Assembly (NCBI GenBank): GCA_936450465.1
Contig: OW388302.1
Location: 13,045,530 to 13,109,529, forward strand
DNA from: Gibbula magus
Taxonomy: Eukaryota > Mollusca > Gastropoda > Trochida > Trochidae
Reading direction: 5' to 3'
Length of the DNA stretch: 64,000 bases
In this document: positions 1 through 10,410 of the stretch, piece by piece
How the letters are laid out: each line of letters begins with the position of its first letter
Numbering within the stretch: the stretch's first letter is position 1
The notes under the pieces: generated by a model
The model's database searches: none
Told to the model about the DNA's origin: nothing
The model's input: only the letters and a program-made list of their open reading frames with translations
Made by a program: the position numbers and the translations under genes

Positions 1-611
1 TTTCAATTCTTGAAAAGTTAACAAAATGATTGGAAATAAAACCTCACAAAATTACTCATAATACGTTTAACACGTTAAAAATAATGTTCTTCCTTACAAT
101 ACTGACTCAGAATATAACAATGGAAAGTTTTTTGTTGGCTCATGTTTGCTTATATGTTTACTCAATCCATATGCTAAGTTTATAACTGGTCATTCAAGGA
201 GGTTTCGCACACAATAAAGATTAAATACTGACCCTTACAAAGAAATAAAAGGTTACCTCACCATTGAAATAATTTTACTGTGTGCAAGCTGTTGGGGAAC
301 CCCCAAAAATGTTATACTTTGCTTTTCGGTCTTACACAATTAGAAAATTTCAAAATTTGAACATGGAAACAAAAGCTACTACACTTCTATTTCTGACAAC
401 TCAAAATCATGTGCAGAAAGAAAGGTGATTGGAATGTCTTTAAGATGCATGTTCTTTTGTGTTTTTCTTTTCTCGACACCTCATTCAATTTAATAGTGTG
501 CCTTTCAGGTCATCGTTTTGTTTTTATGCTCTGCAATCTCTCAGATCTATCACACTTTGGTTCATTTTAATTCAACTTTAATATGATTGACAGTGTCGAT
601 TGTAATATCAC
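1..611. other. AT-rich intergenic DNA
   Basis: I see no long reading frame, no RNA gene and no clear repeat here. It precedes the dispersed repeat that starts near 612. Confidence 0.5.
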
Positions 612-914
612 AGGGCTGAGACGACTTCTTTCTGAGCTTTGCAGACCTCTTGATATGAATGAATAACTACTATCATATGATCATGAACTGATATTAATCC
701 ATGGTCATGACGTCACTCTATTGTGTTATCAGTTGATTATTATTTAGGAATCTACTGGTCATTGACTGTCCCAGTCAGGAAGGGTGTTAGGTTTTATAGA
801 CATTATCAGTAATGGCTAATCAAATACTTTTTTCGAGACTGATGTATTTTGTCCTGGTGTATCTCAATAGGATCTTAAAATTTCTCTCAACTAGACAAAT
901 ATTTTTTTTCTTAT

Positions 915-985
915 GCATGAACCTGGATTCGAACATGCAACCCTTTGCTTGGTAGTCAGTGCTTCTAGCTATTATGGCCACAAGA
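915..985 (-). repeat. tRNA-derived SINE fragment
   Basis: On the minus strand this reads like a degenerate tRNA 3' half. There is an anticodon-arm-like block around gcactgactaccaag, then a B-box-like gttcgaatcc. No intact cloverleaf is present, so this is a pol III-derived repeat fragment and not a tRNA gene. Confidence 0.45.
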
Positions 986-1271
986 CGCTGTTAGAAACCT
1001 TAGGACTGTTTGTCAAGACTTTTAACGCACGGAAGGCATGAAATGTCAGAGTTTTAGCTGTCAATCACATCGTTTCGCGTGGAAGTTTTGCGCTGCACGT
1101 GCGTGGAAGAATCCATTTCATGAGGGTCGCAGCTACTTGTACCATATCCGATGAATGAGCACCGAAATTTGCAAAATAAATGATTTGGATGTCCCATAAT
1201 TGAAATTTATTGTTTCAAATTTAAATTAATCACATATATATACATGTTTCGTGACGTCATACATGGATTAA

Positions 1272-1340
1272 GATGGAGAATGCATTCGGAGCAGTTGATT
1301 CGTTAAAAATAATCAACGAGACCCGAATGCATTCTCCATC
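1272..1340. repeat. Perfect 18-bp inverted repeat (hairpin)
   Basis: Bases 1272-1289 (gatggagaatgcattcgg) are exactly reverse-complementary to 1323-1340. The spacer holds a second small inverted pair (gttgatt/aatcaac). It is probably a MITE remnant within the mosaic repeat. Confidence 0.7.
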
Positions 1341-1580
1341 AAGTAATGGGCAACAATACACAAACTTTCAACTAAAACAAAACCTAAATTTTATTGTGAA
1401 AGAAATTTCACGGGGGGCATATTAATCTCGCTTAGTAAACAAGGATAGGTACGGAAGAAGTGAATCCACGTCACATGCGTATGGATATGTTGATACGTTT
1501 CCGTCTCGGGTCCTTATTGGGACACTTTTTCCTTTTAATATTCGCGTTTTTACTTAAATTTGTTATATGGGTAATATAAA

Positions 1581-1725
1581 CAATAACCAGCTCGTGACGG
1601 CGAATGACAGATTATCTTTCAGTCGTTATATCAATTATATAATTCTCTCACCAACCTCGAGAATTACGCAATTAATACAACTCGGGAAGGATAATCTGTC
1701 ATTCCCCGTCACTCGTAAGTTATTG
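1581..1725. mobile_element. Foldback MITE
   Basis: The arms 1581-1620 and 1685-1725 are imperfect inverted repeats sharing gaatgacagattat. A related copy is at 60790-60921, and single-arm relics are near 8320-8360 and 39570-39620. It has no coding capacity. The superfamily is not assigned. Confidence 0.6.
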
Positions 1726-2439
1726 TCTAAATATCACTCAATAAATAATACAAAAAAAAACAATGAAGGTTTCTCTAAGTTGTGCTCCTCTCGATATGAC
1801 AATTGATATCACCATGGCCACACTGAGTGTGAAAGCCCTCGTAAAATCTTCAACTCATCAGCAACCATGGCCAACGCACAAGTTGAGTAATAGTAGCTTC
1901 CCACTTTCAACTCGTGTCTCCTTGTAGTGAGGAAAACGTGTACAATTTGAAATAAACTGGTGAAGTGTTTTTATGCATTTAATCAGTTAATTTAATTTCT
2001 TCTGGCGGATTAACCGACATGTTGGTTTAGCTAAATTTTAAAAAATCTTCACGCTTAATTCAACTTAACACCGGGGGAAATAAGCTAGAACATAAATACA
2101 AGGAAGCCTTATTCTCAATGCAAGTGTAAATGATACATTGCATTTGTAATATGTCCATTTCGTCTCCTTACAACAATGCAAATTTAACATATCTCTTCTC
2201 CATTTCATACTTTTTTTCATACTCTCGTTAGAGTACCCTTCGCCCGAGATATAAGTTACCTTTCCCTGCTCGAATTGTTACACACATATACTGTGATGTA
2301 TTTACTCATCACCTATAGGCAAGCATGTCATTCACGGATTCCTTCGTGAAAGCCCAAGCCATGGACATAAATGATATTTATGAATATATGCTAGTAGAGA
2401 TGTGAATAGCATTTAAAGAAAACTTCCGATTAGACGTGT

Positions 2440-3084
2440 TTTCTTCAGCAGTTACCCTTTTTAAGGCAGTATGGATGTTATCACAACACAGTCTCAACAC
2501 TAGGGGACACATGGTTGATGTACTTAAAACAGCGATTCGTTTGGGAAACATTTCTTCCAGGTACCCTTTTAAACAGCTGGCTGATTGTATCGGGGACGAT
2601 GTGTCTTGCCAATAAACTATACACAGTTAGAACACCAGATCAAAATATTGGTGTTCCAAGAACCGTGCCTCTTTTGGGATACACGTTTCCTTTTAAATCC
2701 ACTTGTGTTTAACATAATTGGTAAATATTTCTTGCAAATTTTCGAATCGAATTCATCATAACAGGGTCGTTGTACGAACTCTGAACTTACTTATCACCCT
2801 CGACCAGCATCTTTCAAAATACAACATTGACTGAGCAAAAAACAATTTCATCATTATTATAACAATTAAGAATATTTTAAACATATTGAAGATATGAGGA
2901 ACACGAGAAGAAAATAATCTACAGTTGATAGAAACCTTTTAGATGTTAAGTATTTATGGATATTGATGTAAGTTTTGCTTTCACTCCACTTGGGAGAGAA
3001 GATAATTAATTGAAGCGAACACTGTTTATTTTCTTATCGTGTTATCCTTGTTAAGTTTTGAATAAATCCACATGTGATCTACAA
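2440..3084. other. Intergenic DNA upstream of SR1
   Basis: AT-rich. A short frame at 2515-2712 has no recognisable domain, and I see no splice or paralogy support for it. Nothing else stands out. Confidence 0.4.
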
Positions 3085-3450
3085 TATCAGTTGACACAGA
3101 AACGATTTCTCCGTGACTTTCATCAACACAGGAACACTTTATCCGTGACTTTAATAAACACAGGAACGATTTATCCGTGACCTCTATCCAACACAGGAAC
3201 AATTTATATATGACCTTAATCAACAAAGCGACAATTTGATTGTAACTTTAATGAACACATGGACTATTTATCCTTTACTTTATTGACTCTTGTCCACACA
3301 GGAACAACTTCTCACTAAGATCAGTCGACACAGGAAAAATTTTTCAGTAATATTGGTTTACACAAACACAACTTCTCACTTAGAAATAATTTTCTGTGAC
3401 TCTTGTCCACACAGAAACACCTTCTCAGTGAAATCGGTCCACACAGGAAC
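3085..3450. repeat. Degenerate ~33-bp minisatellite abutting the SR1 start codon
   Basis: A unit of the form aacacaggaacgatttatcc plus gtgactttaatc recurs about ten times with drift, ending at the SR1 ATG (3452). It lies in the presumed promoter/5'UTR. One frame is open through part of it, giving residues such as SVHTGT just before the first Met. I read this as repeat sequence and not as a zinc finger. Confidence 0.65.
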
Positions 3451-3451
3451 C

Positions 3452-5415
3452 ATGCAGTACAAGCCAGTTTGTGTTTTAGTTAGTTCCATATTACAGTGTT
3501 TCCTGAAGAGAAATGCTGGTATAACACCCGGGACAAACAACCAGGAACCTGTGGGATGTTCAACCAAACTTCACTGTCTGGCCATGGGACTACAGAAGAC
3601 GTTGGGAAGTGCGCCCATTTACGTCAGTGCTAGCCGATATCTGATGGTAAAATCAAGACAATTGGGTATGTACATAAAACATACACACTGGCTGTTTAGT
3701 GTGATACCATTGTATAAGTGTGAATAGAATGGTATAGAACGAGCGAAAGCGAGTCATACTAATCCTTTCAAGAGATTGAGAACATGGTACATTATAATAA
3801 TGATTACAATATTAGTATACCTACTATACGCATTTCTCTATGCTATTCACGCTAAAGGCATTTATATGAACTTGAATTCAGTTTCAGCTGCAAGTTTATT
3901 TCTTTTAAACTTGTATGGACACTAACCGCTTAAAGAGGAATGTAGCACACTGTAGCCGTCAGCGTTTGACTGAGGTTCCATGCGTTATGACCTTTATATC
4001 TAGCCTTGTGATGTTATAAATTTGAACCATGTTCAAGATGTCACACTTCTTGGTTATTCACGAGTATATTATGACAATATATTATACAGAAAGCACAGGG
4101 GGTCACCTTAAGCTTTAGCTCATCTTTACCGAAAGCTGAATGAACAACAGCATTGCATCCACAGTCTATCAGTATGTCAGTCCATCCATAAAATATTATC
4201 TTGTTATGAGAAACCACGAGCTCTGACCTTTTTTTACACGCACCTTGGTCAATTGGTAGGGGTTAACTGGGGATTCATTGGCTAATAAAAACCCCGAGGT
4301 CATACATTTTTGTTTATCAATTTCTGAAGAAGTGGACATGTTGTGTAAAGTTTATTTGCTTTTGGAAAATGTAAGAACTCAACTAGGAACTAAGATGTAT
4401 AAAAATCCACATAGCATGCAATGTACACGTTCTGTACTAGTTATGTTTCTAATCTCCATGACAACCCTTAGATGTTACAAATCCCACATTTTGGACGGAA
4501 TAAAACATATGGTAAATATTAACTGCTATTCTCTTCCCACAGATATTACTCCCTTCAGATTTCCGATCCTAACCTCTGTTCAAGATGGCCTGAATGTCTA
4601 GGTTTCAGCAAAATTCCCTAGCGGGAAAAGGGAACCCCATACTGCATCCCTGCTTCTTAACCAATGAAAACAGCGGCCATGTCCAATGAGTGACTTCAAA
4701 GATCTAGGCATTCGACTCTTATGGGTCTTGCTAATTAGCATATGTCCTTCGAATTTGTCTGATTGAAATTACACAAATGAACTATGTTGGTTATTTGTTT
4801 CTGATTTGGTCCTCCTTATTAATCAGTATGTTTATAATCAATTGTTTTCCCAAAATCAAAAAGCAAATTTCGATAAAAACATATTAAACAAGAAAAGTAG
4901 ATCTTACGTTTATTTATCATTATGACGTCATAACTTACCATTTTGAAAGTCCCTTTGATATCCATTGATTCATGAATTCCGTGAATTTTTCATTTTCAGT
5001 TTTGAACGACACAACCATCAGCGTTCCAAGAGAGGGGACATCATCAGAACCCAGTTCGGAAAATAAGATGAAATCTAATTCCCAAGATAACCAGGAACAA
5101 GGTCGACTGCTCCATCAGAGCACCACCACAGAGGAGACACGCCCCATTGCAAGCGCTACCACAGGGCTTGAGAAAGCATCATCACAAGGAGACAAAACCA
5201 TGGCTGATTCCATCCACAATACGCCTGTGGTCTCCAACACGGCATCAGATACATCTAGAGGGAGTTCAACAGCTGTCAAAACTGCACAGTCCCCTGGGCT
5301 GATCAGTTCACTAATTAATACTGGGCTTAACGTGGCAAAATCACTTACAGGGACTAGGCCAGGCACTTCATCCACGTCGCACTCACTCTACCCATATGTT
5401 AAAGTGGGTACCTGA
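3452..5415 (+). CDS. SR1: small secreted-looking Ser/Thr-rich protein, 2 exons
   Basis: Proposed exons are 3452-3665 and 5000-5415, giving about 209 aa. Exon 1 (214 bp) ends in phase 1 at G|gtatgt, and exon 2 follows tttttcattttcag in the same phase. Residues 5-18 (PVCVLVSSILQCFL) form a plausible signal peptide, followed by FLKRN and a KLHCLA motif near residue 40. Exon 1 aligns without gaps to 10411-10624 (SR2), including KLHCLA, which argues that it is real coding sequence. Exon 2 is rich in Ser, Thr, Gln and Asn and low in hydrophobics (mucin-like), then has an amphipathic stretch SPGLISSLINTGLNVAKSL also found in SR2. The last ~19 residues lie in SINE-like sequence. I do not recognise the family and assign no function. 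The start is chosen by alignment to SR2; the minisatellite upstream is excluded. Confidence 0.6.
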
Positions 5416-5440
5416 ACACGGGAAGAACACGCACCTACAT
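5357..5440 (+). repeat. SINE-tail-like sequence forming the SR1 C-terminus and stop
   Basis: From ggcacttcatccac onward this aligns at roughly 70% by eye with 10722-10800, the tail of a tRNA-derived SINE. Shared blocks are ggcact, tccac, gcactca, ccca, gtt, tgggt and ctg. It encodes the last ~19 residues of SR1 and its TGA. Confidence 0.5.
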
Positions 5441-5493
5441 TTGCCATGTGGAGAGCTTAGTAGCAGTACCGAAAGGTCAATCACTCAAGGGAT

Positions 5494-5540
5494 GGGGGGG
5501 GGGGGGGGGGGATTCGGGATCGGGATTCGAACCCGGGTCT
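5494..5540 (-). repeat. Poly(G) run plus tRNA B-box-like fragment
   Basis: A run of 18 G (5494-5511) is followed by gggattcgaacccgggtctt. On the minus strand that reads as a tRNA T-arm (gggttcgaatccc). It is a tRNA-derived repeat remnant next to the SINE tail. The G-run could form a quadruplex and its length may be unreliable in the assembly. Confidence 0.4.
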
Positions 5541-5814
5541 TCGTGTTTATATGATCAGCATTAGTATACGATTAAATCAGTGCATATATGCACATTTTGT
5601 TTTGCATACATATGTATATAAAACCATCAACGAATCTACAACATTTGCAAAGATGAAACTTTTACAAGCACCTGGGCGGATAAATGCATCTTCCTCTTCT
5701 GCAAATATATCATGGCAATAGCAACCAAATTGTTTTCTTCATTTTATCTGGTAAGCATTTCCAGAGAGTAACAGGGTTAATCCGAACAGGCTATTGTTCA
5801 GTTCAAATTATGTA

Positions 5815-5962
5815 GTCCTATCTATTGGTCAGTTAATGTCTCGTGGTCCTGTCCATAGATCAGTTATTGTCACGTGGTACTGTCTACTGCTCAATTAAAG
5901 TAACATTGATCTAACTATTGCTCAGTTTAAGTCCATCGTCCTGTCTATTGCTCATTTTAAGT
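5815..5962. repeat. Degenerate ~36-bp tandem repeat
   Basis: Four to five units of the type gtcctgtctattgctcagtt, followed by aatgtcacgtg, are recognisable with mutations. No coding content. Confidence 0.5.
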
Positions 5963-7744
5963 CATCAAGTTCGAGGCCTGACGATGATGGTGATGGCGTA
6001 GATGACGATGATGATAATGATTATGGATATTTATATAACGCTAGTGTCGACCAATTGGTGCATGCTCATGGTGCATTACAACTATGTGCAGGGAAACAGG
6101 CAATTTCAGTTAAATGTATATGCTTTTGGAAAACATAACATGTTTAAAACTGTTTTGCATGAGTCCAAAGTTCAAGTAAGATGATTGCTATGAGTAAGTT
6201 CAGCCCGGTTTGTTACAACCTCAGACGTTTCCCCATGTGTATATCTCGTATTTGTTCAAATGGGATCCAGCAAAGCCACCTCCAGTTTCAGAAGACTTTT
6301 ATTACTTTTATCATCTTAACTAAGAGGTAACTCCAGTAAGTTCTTCCATTTTCACCTCTGTTGCATATAGGCCATATTACAAACTGCCCGCTGGCGGAGA
6401 ACGTTTGCAACACTGGTAACGTCCATATTTTGTTGAATTAAGCATCGTTTTACAATTACAGACTTTTATTTTGTAACAGTATGTGTACAGTGTATATCAC
6501 ACAGATGTAGAAACTCCAAACATTTCAACATTTACAGAATGCTCGGTTTGAAGCAATGTCACTGTTGGCATAACTAACTTCTGATGCAAACAATCAGGAT
6601 TCTATCCCAGAAAATGCTCTATGTGCAACAGAGGTTAGGGTGGAGGAACTGAGTGGAGCTACCTCCGTGGTAAGAGAATGGTCATACTTGTTTTATCAGG
6701 ATGACACTTTATAATGCCTTAAAAGTATCTTATTACATTAGAACTATAAAGGTATTATCAGAAAGTTATTTTATTAACAAAAGGGCCCTCCTTACCAAAC
6801 ATATATACATAGTGAGTTACATAGTAAAGCGGTAATATGAAGATGAAATCCTCCTCCTGATATTTCGCTGCATACAGCTGCATCCCGAACATGTATTCAC
6901 CTACTTGAGTGTGTCAGTGCAAATATCATGTAATTTGGGATTTATTTGAAGCGTCGGGGCAACGCAAAAACTAGACCTATCATTTTCAATTTCGCTCAAT
7001 AATACAAGAAGACAGTTGAGACATAATCTAAATGCATACCCCTGTTGTAAAAAGTTATATCTGCTCCTTGAAGTGACCGGGGATCAAATCATGTTAAAAC
7101 TACGAATTTCTTGTCCTCTGTGAAGTATCCAGTTAGTGATAAACTGGGTCACAGGTTCATCATGTGTTCCCTCTTATTCTCATTCAATGGATGTGTGATG
7201 AATTTGTTCTCAATTAACCGATATGAGAATATTTATTTGAAAATTCATGAAAATCTCACCCCCTTTCTATCCTATATCCGAGAGGTTCGAAAACATGCAA
7301 CTCTGTCGTTGTGATCACAGAATGTGTTTGATTCTTTAAGACAGTTATTTAGGATGATTCCTTTTCATTGTATTTGATGTAACTTTATAGACGTTGAAAG
7401 CCAATTTGCGTGATATTTGCGCTAAGATACACAAGTAAGTGAACAAGCGTTCGGGACAATGTTGAGTTTTACAAAACCGAGGGATAAGACTGCTACAAAG
7501 ATGAATACACGAATAATACCATAACTCCTAAGGGTTAGAGGCTTGTATACTATTTAATTATAAAAAAAGTATACAATGTCACCCTCTTGCATGTTTGTTT
7601 CATCATCCCTGAAATAGTTTCTGACAAATGCAAAACTGATATAAATCTTTCTGGAATGAAGTGGAAATGATAAAGAGTATAAACCTTTTCATTCAGGGGA
7701 AGTTGTTAAATTGATTAGTAATATAATTTAATCATGTGTACAAG
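5963..7744. other. Intergenic DNA
   Basis: Short frames at 6002-6184 and 7111-7314 have no domain, splice or paralogy support. There is a gatgatgatg-type microsatellite near 5985-6020. Nothing else is seen. Confidence 0.4.
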
Positions 7745-7975
7745 AAGAGTCATATTATGACGACAGGTGATAAAACAAACAAAAATCATTTCCTACTTCT
7801 GAGCTGGGTTAAACAGCAATTTAGTTTAATTGGGGTATGATAATCATGAGTCATATTATGATGACAGGCGATTGTTGACGACACTGCATTTTGGCAACAG
7901 TCTAATCAAAATGCATTTTCTACTTCTGAGCTTAGTGAAACAGCAACTTATTTTATTATCGAGGTAGGATAATAC
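7745..7975. repeat. Local direct duplication
   Basis: The block gagtcatattatgacgacag ... ctacttctgagctgggttaa ... ggtatgataat at 7747-7845 recurs at 7850-7973 with substitutions and a 25-30 bp internal length difference. Confidence 0.6.
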
Positions 7976-9436
7976 CAACTACAACGTGATTGGCAGCATG
8001 CTAAATACGCATCGAATACACATCATTTTTTTATAACTATGGACTGGGACCAAAAGGAATTTATTTACCTAATTCAAATCAAATGTGTAAATCTAATTTT
8101 TGGAATATCTCTTCATAGTAATCTTTTACCCATTCAAAATTAAGATAAGCAGTAAAGAAGAAATTATCATCATTATATTAATGATAACTTATCATTGGGG
8201 GTAAATAATCTCTTTATCATATACTGTATTTCTTAAAAGAATTCACTTTCTTATCAATTTTAGAGAAACCTTTGGCTTTTAGTATAAATATTTGTACTTT
8301 AATTTGTAATATTGGTAATATAAAATCAACCTGTGACGGGGAATGACAAGTTTTCTTACTAAGGTTGCTAATTCGTCGATATATAGTTGTGAACTGCCTA
8401 CAATAATCCTTTATTTTCCTTGTAAAATATACTTTAAAGGAAAATAACCCTTTTTAGCCGGAGGGCCAAACGCTGGATCCCTATTATAACCCTTGGCTTT
8501 CTCAAATTGATTGTGTAATGTTGACACACCTAATTTATTGTTTAAGATGGCAGGCAAACAGTTCATCACATTCAACGATCCTCTGTCATGTTTGCAAGAG
8601 TACCCGTACGGATTGCAGAAACACCAATACTGAATTCAAACAACAATACAACCATATCCCCTTCGTTCGACCTTCTCTCCTGCCTCATTTCGTGATATAT
8701 GTGTCAAAAAACATATGATTTATCCTGCAAATATGTTCATATACTTCAGTACAATACAGGAGAGAAGATAAGATGATAGACATAATGATCGTAATTATCT
8801 ACGTGAAAGTTCAAGTTTGTCAATATCGCGATAAACGGCATGTCCTGAGACTGTAGACCTGGGAAACAAGAAGATACTGTGGTAAGACTGGCCATTTATT
8901 GCTTAAGCATTTATGAATATTTATTTCCAATATTTGACACTAATGATGACATTGTAGCATTTTGAACTTAACAGGGGCCTTCATTATCATAATTGTGTCT
9001 TTCTAAATCGAAGTGATAAACAAAAATAAGTTATTTCCTGCATGGCATAGTGACTGAAATTATCGAGTTGCAAAAGGAAACACAAGAAAATACCATACAA
9101 CTTCTCTTCAACAAGTGAAAATAGGATAATTCAAACAAAGGAGCGAAATCTCTTGGCGTCCCTAAAGTTACTATGTCCCGATTTAATGATCCAATATCAT
9201 AGCGATAATAAGTTTATATCTTAATCAATAACCTGAAGCAGGATAACTGAAAGTTAAAAACTAAATTTGAAAATAACGAAAATAAACCGAGTTGATATAA
9301 GTCCCAATGTTTGACATTTCAAGTTTCTTATTGCTGAAAAATAATTGGTGAACACATAACACAGGTGTGTTTAAACATCTGACAAAAGAACACTAAAGTG
9401 TAAGAAAACCATTTAAACACAAACTGCCACTGCTGT
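7976..9436. other. Intergenic DNA with a MITE half
   Basis: Around 8310-8360, ttggtaatataaaatcaacc and gtgacggggaatgacaag match one arm of the MITE at 1581-1725. The short frame at 8518-8718 is unsupported. The rest is AT-rich without visible structure. Confidence 0.4.
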
Positions 9437-10250
9437 TATCTACGGAATCATCCTAGTACCACAGTGAGAATTGTATTTATCTCCTAAGTAGGAGTTTGTT
9501 ATCTCCTAATTAAGACTTAGTTATTGCCTAATTAGGACATAACTTAGTCCTAATTAGGAAATAACTGAGTCATAATTAGGAGTTAGTATCACCTAATTAG
9601 GAGTTATTATCTCATAATTAGGTGATACTTACTCCTAATTAGGAGATAATTACTCCTAATTAGGAGATACCAACTCCTAATTATGAGTTACTTATGTCCT
9701 AATTAGGTGATACTAACTCCTAATTAGGTGACAACTAAGTCCTAATGAGGCGACAACTATGTCCTAATTAGGAGAAAACTAAGTACTAATCAGGAGAAAC
9801 TAACTCCTAATTAGGAAATACTAACTCATAATTAGATGTTACTTATGTCCTAATTTGGTGATAGTTATGTCCTAATTAGGTGATAACTAAGTCCTAATTA
9901 TGAGATAATTAAGTCCTAATTAGGAGTTAGTATCTCCAAATTAGGAGTCAGTATCTCCTATTTATGTGATAGTATCTCCTAATTAAGAGATAACATATCC
10001 TAATTAGGAGATAGTTTCTCCTAATTAGGTGATAATCAAGTTCTAATTAGCAGATATTTATGTCCTAATAAGGATATAGTTATGTCCTAATTAGGATATA
10101 GTTATGTCCTAGTTAGGACTTAGTATCTCCTTAATAGGTGATAACTAAGTCCTAAATAGGAGTTACTTATGTCCTACTTAGGAGTTAGTATCTCCTAATT
10201 ATGAGATAAAACAAAACTCTGACTGTGGCACTAGGATGCTTCCGTAGATA
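9437..10250. mobile_element. Foldback element filled with a CTAATTAG-cored satellite
   Basis: The ends are inverted repeats: tatctacggaatcatcctag from 9437 and, on the opposite strand, tatctacggaagcatcctag ending at 10250. The arm similarity continues through the ccacagt/cag block. Between them about 720 bp consists of ~19-20 bp units, each centred on the self-complementary core cctaattagg with variable linkers (agataac, agttagt, tgatact). About 35-40 units are present, so the whole element can fold on itself in many registers. There is no reading frame. It ends about 160 bp upstream of the SR2 start codon. Confidence 0.75.
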
Positions 10251-10410
10251 TCACCTTACAGAAGATCTTAAGGAATTACTTTAAATGTCAAATCTTGGTA
10301 TTATAGAAATGAAACTTCCGTGACAACTGATAACACTTATTTTAAACTAACAGATAATTGATATAATTAAAATTTCACTTGTTCACAATGATACAGAAAG
10401 ACGTTCAGCA

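Larger units (their letters stand above)
612..2439. repeat. Mosaic dispersed repeat, copy 1 (paralogue at 60470-61420)
   Basis: Several blocks match 60470-61420 closely: about 612-700, 1350-1960 and 2212-2439. Relative to the second copy this one carries extra DNA at about 700-1345 (with a tRNA-like SINE piece and a hairpin) and about 1985-2210. The match stops abruptly at 2439: this copy continues with gttttcttcag, whereas the copy at 61420 continues into the duplicated 53706-type segment. Short frames inside (for example 1567-1806) are repeat sequence and not genes. Confidence 0.75.

Noticed and set aside
1567..1806. 79-codon open frame
   Set aside because: It lies across the foldback MITE and is matched by a broken version at 60780-60990, so it is repeat sequence.
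3290..3451. Upstream N-terminal extension of SR1, with HTG-like pieces recalling zinc-finger linkers
   Set aside because: It is translated minisatellite. SR2 starts at the Met aligned with 3452 and has no such extension.
5515..5540. Possible tRNA gene on the minus strand
   Set aside because: Only a T-arm-like block is present. There is no D-arm, anticodon arm or acceptor pairing.
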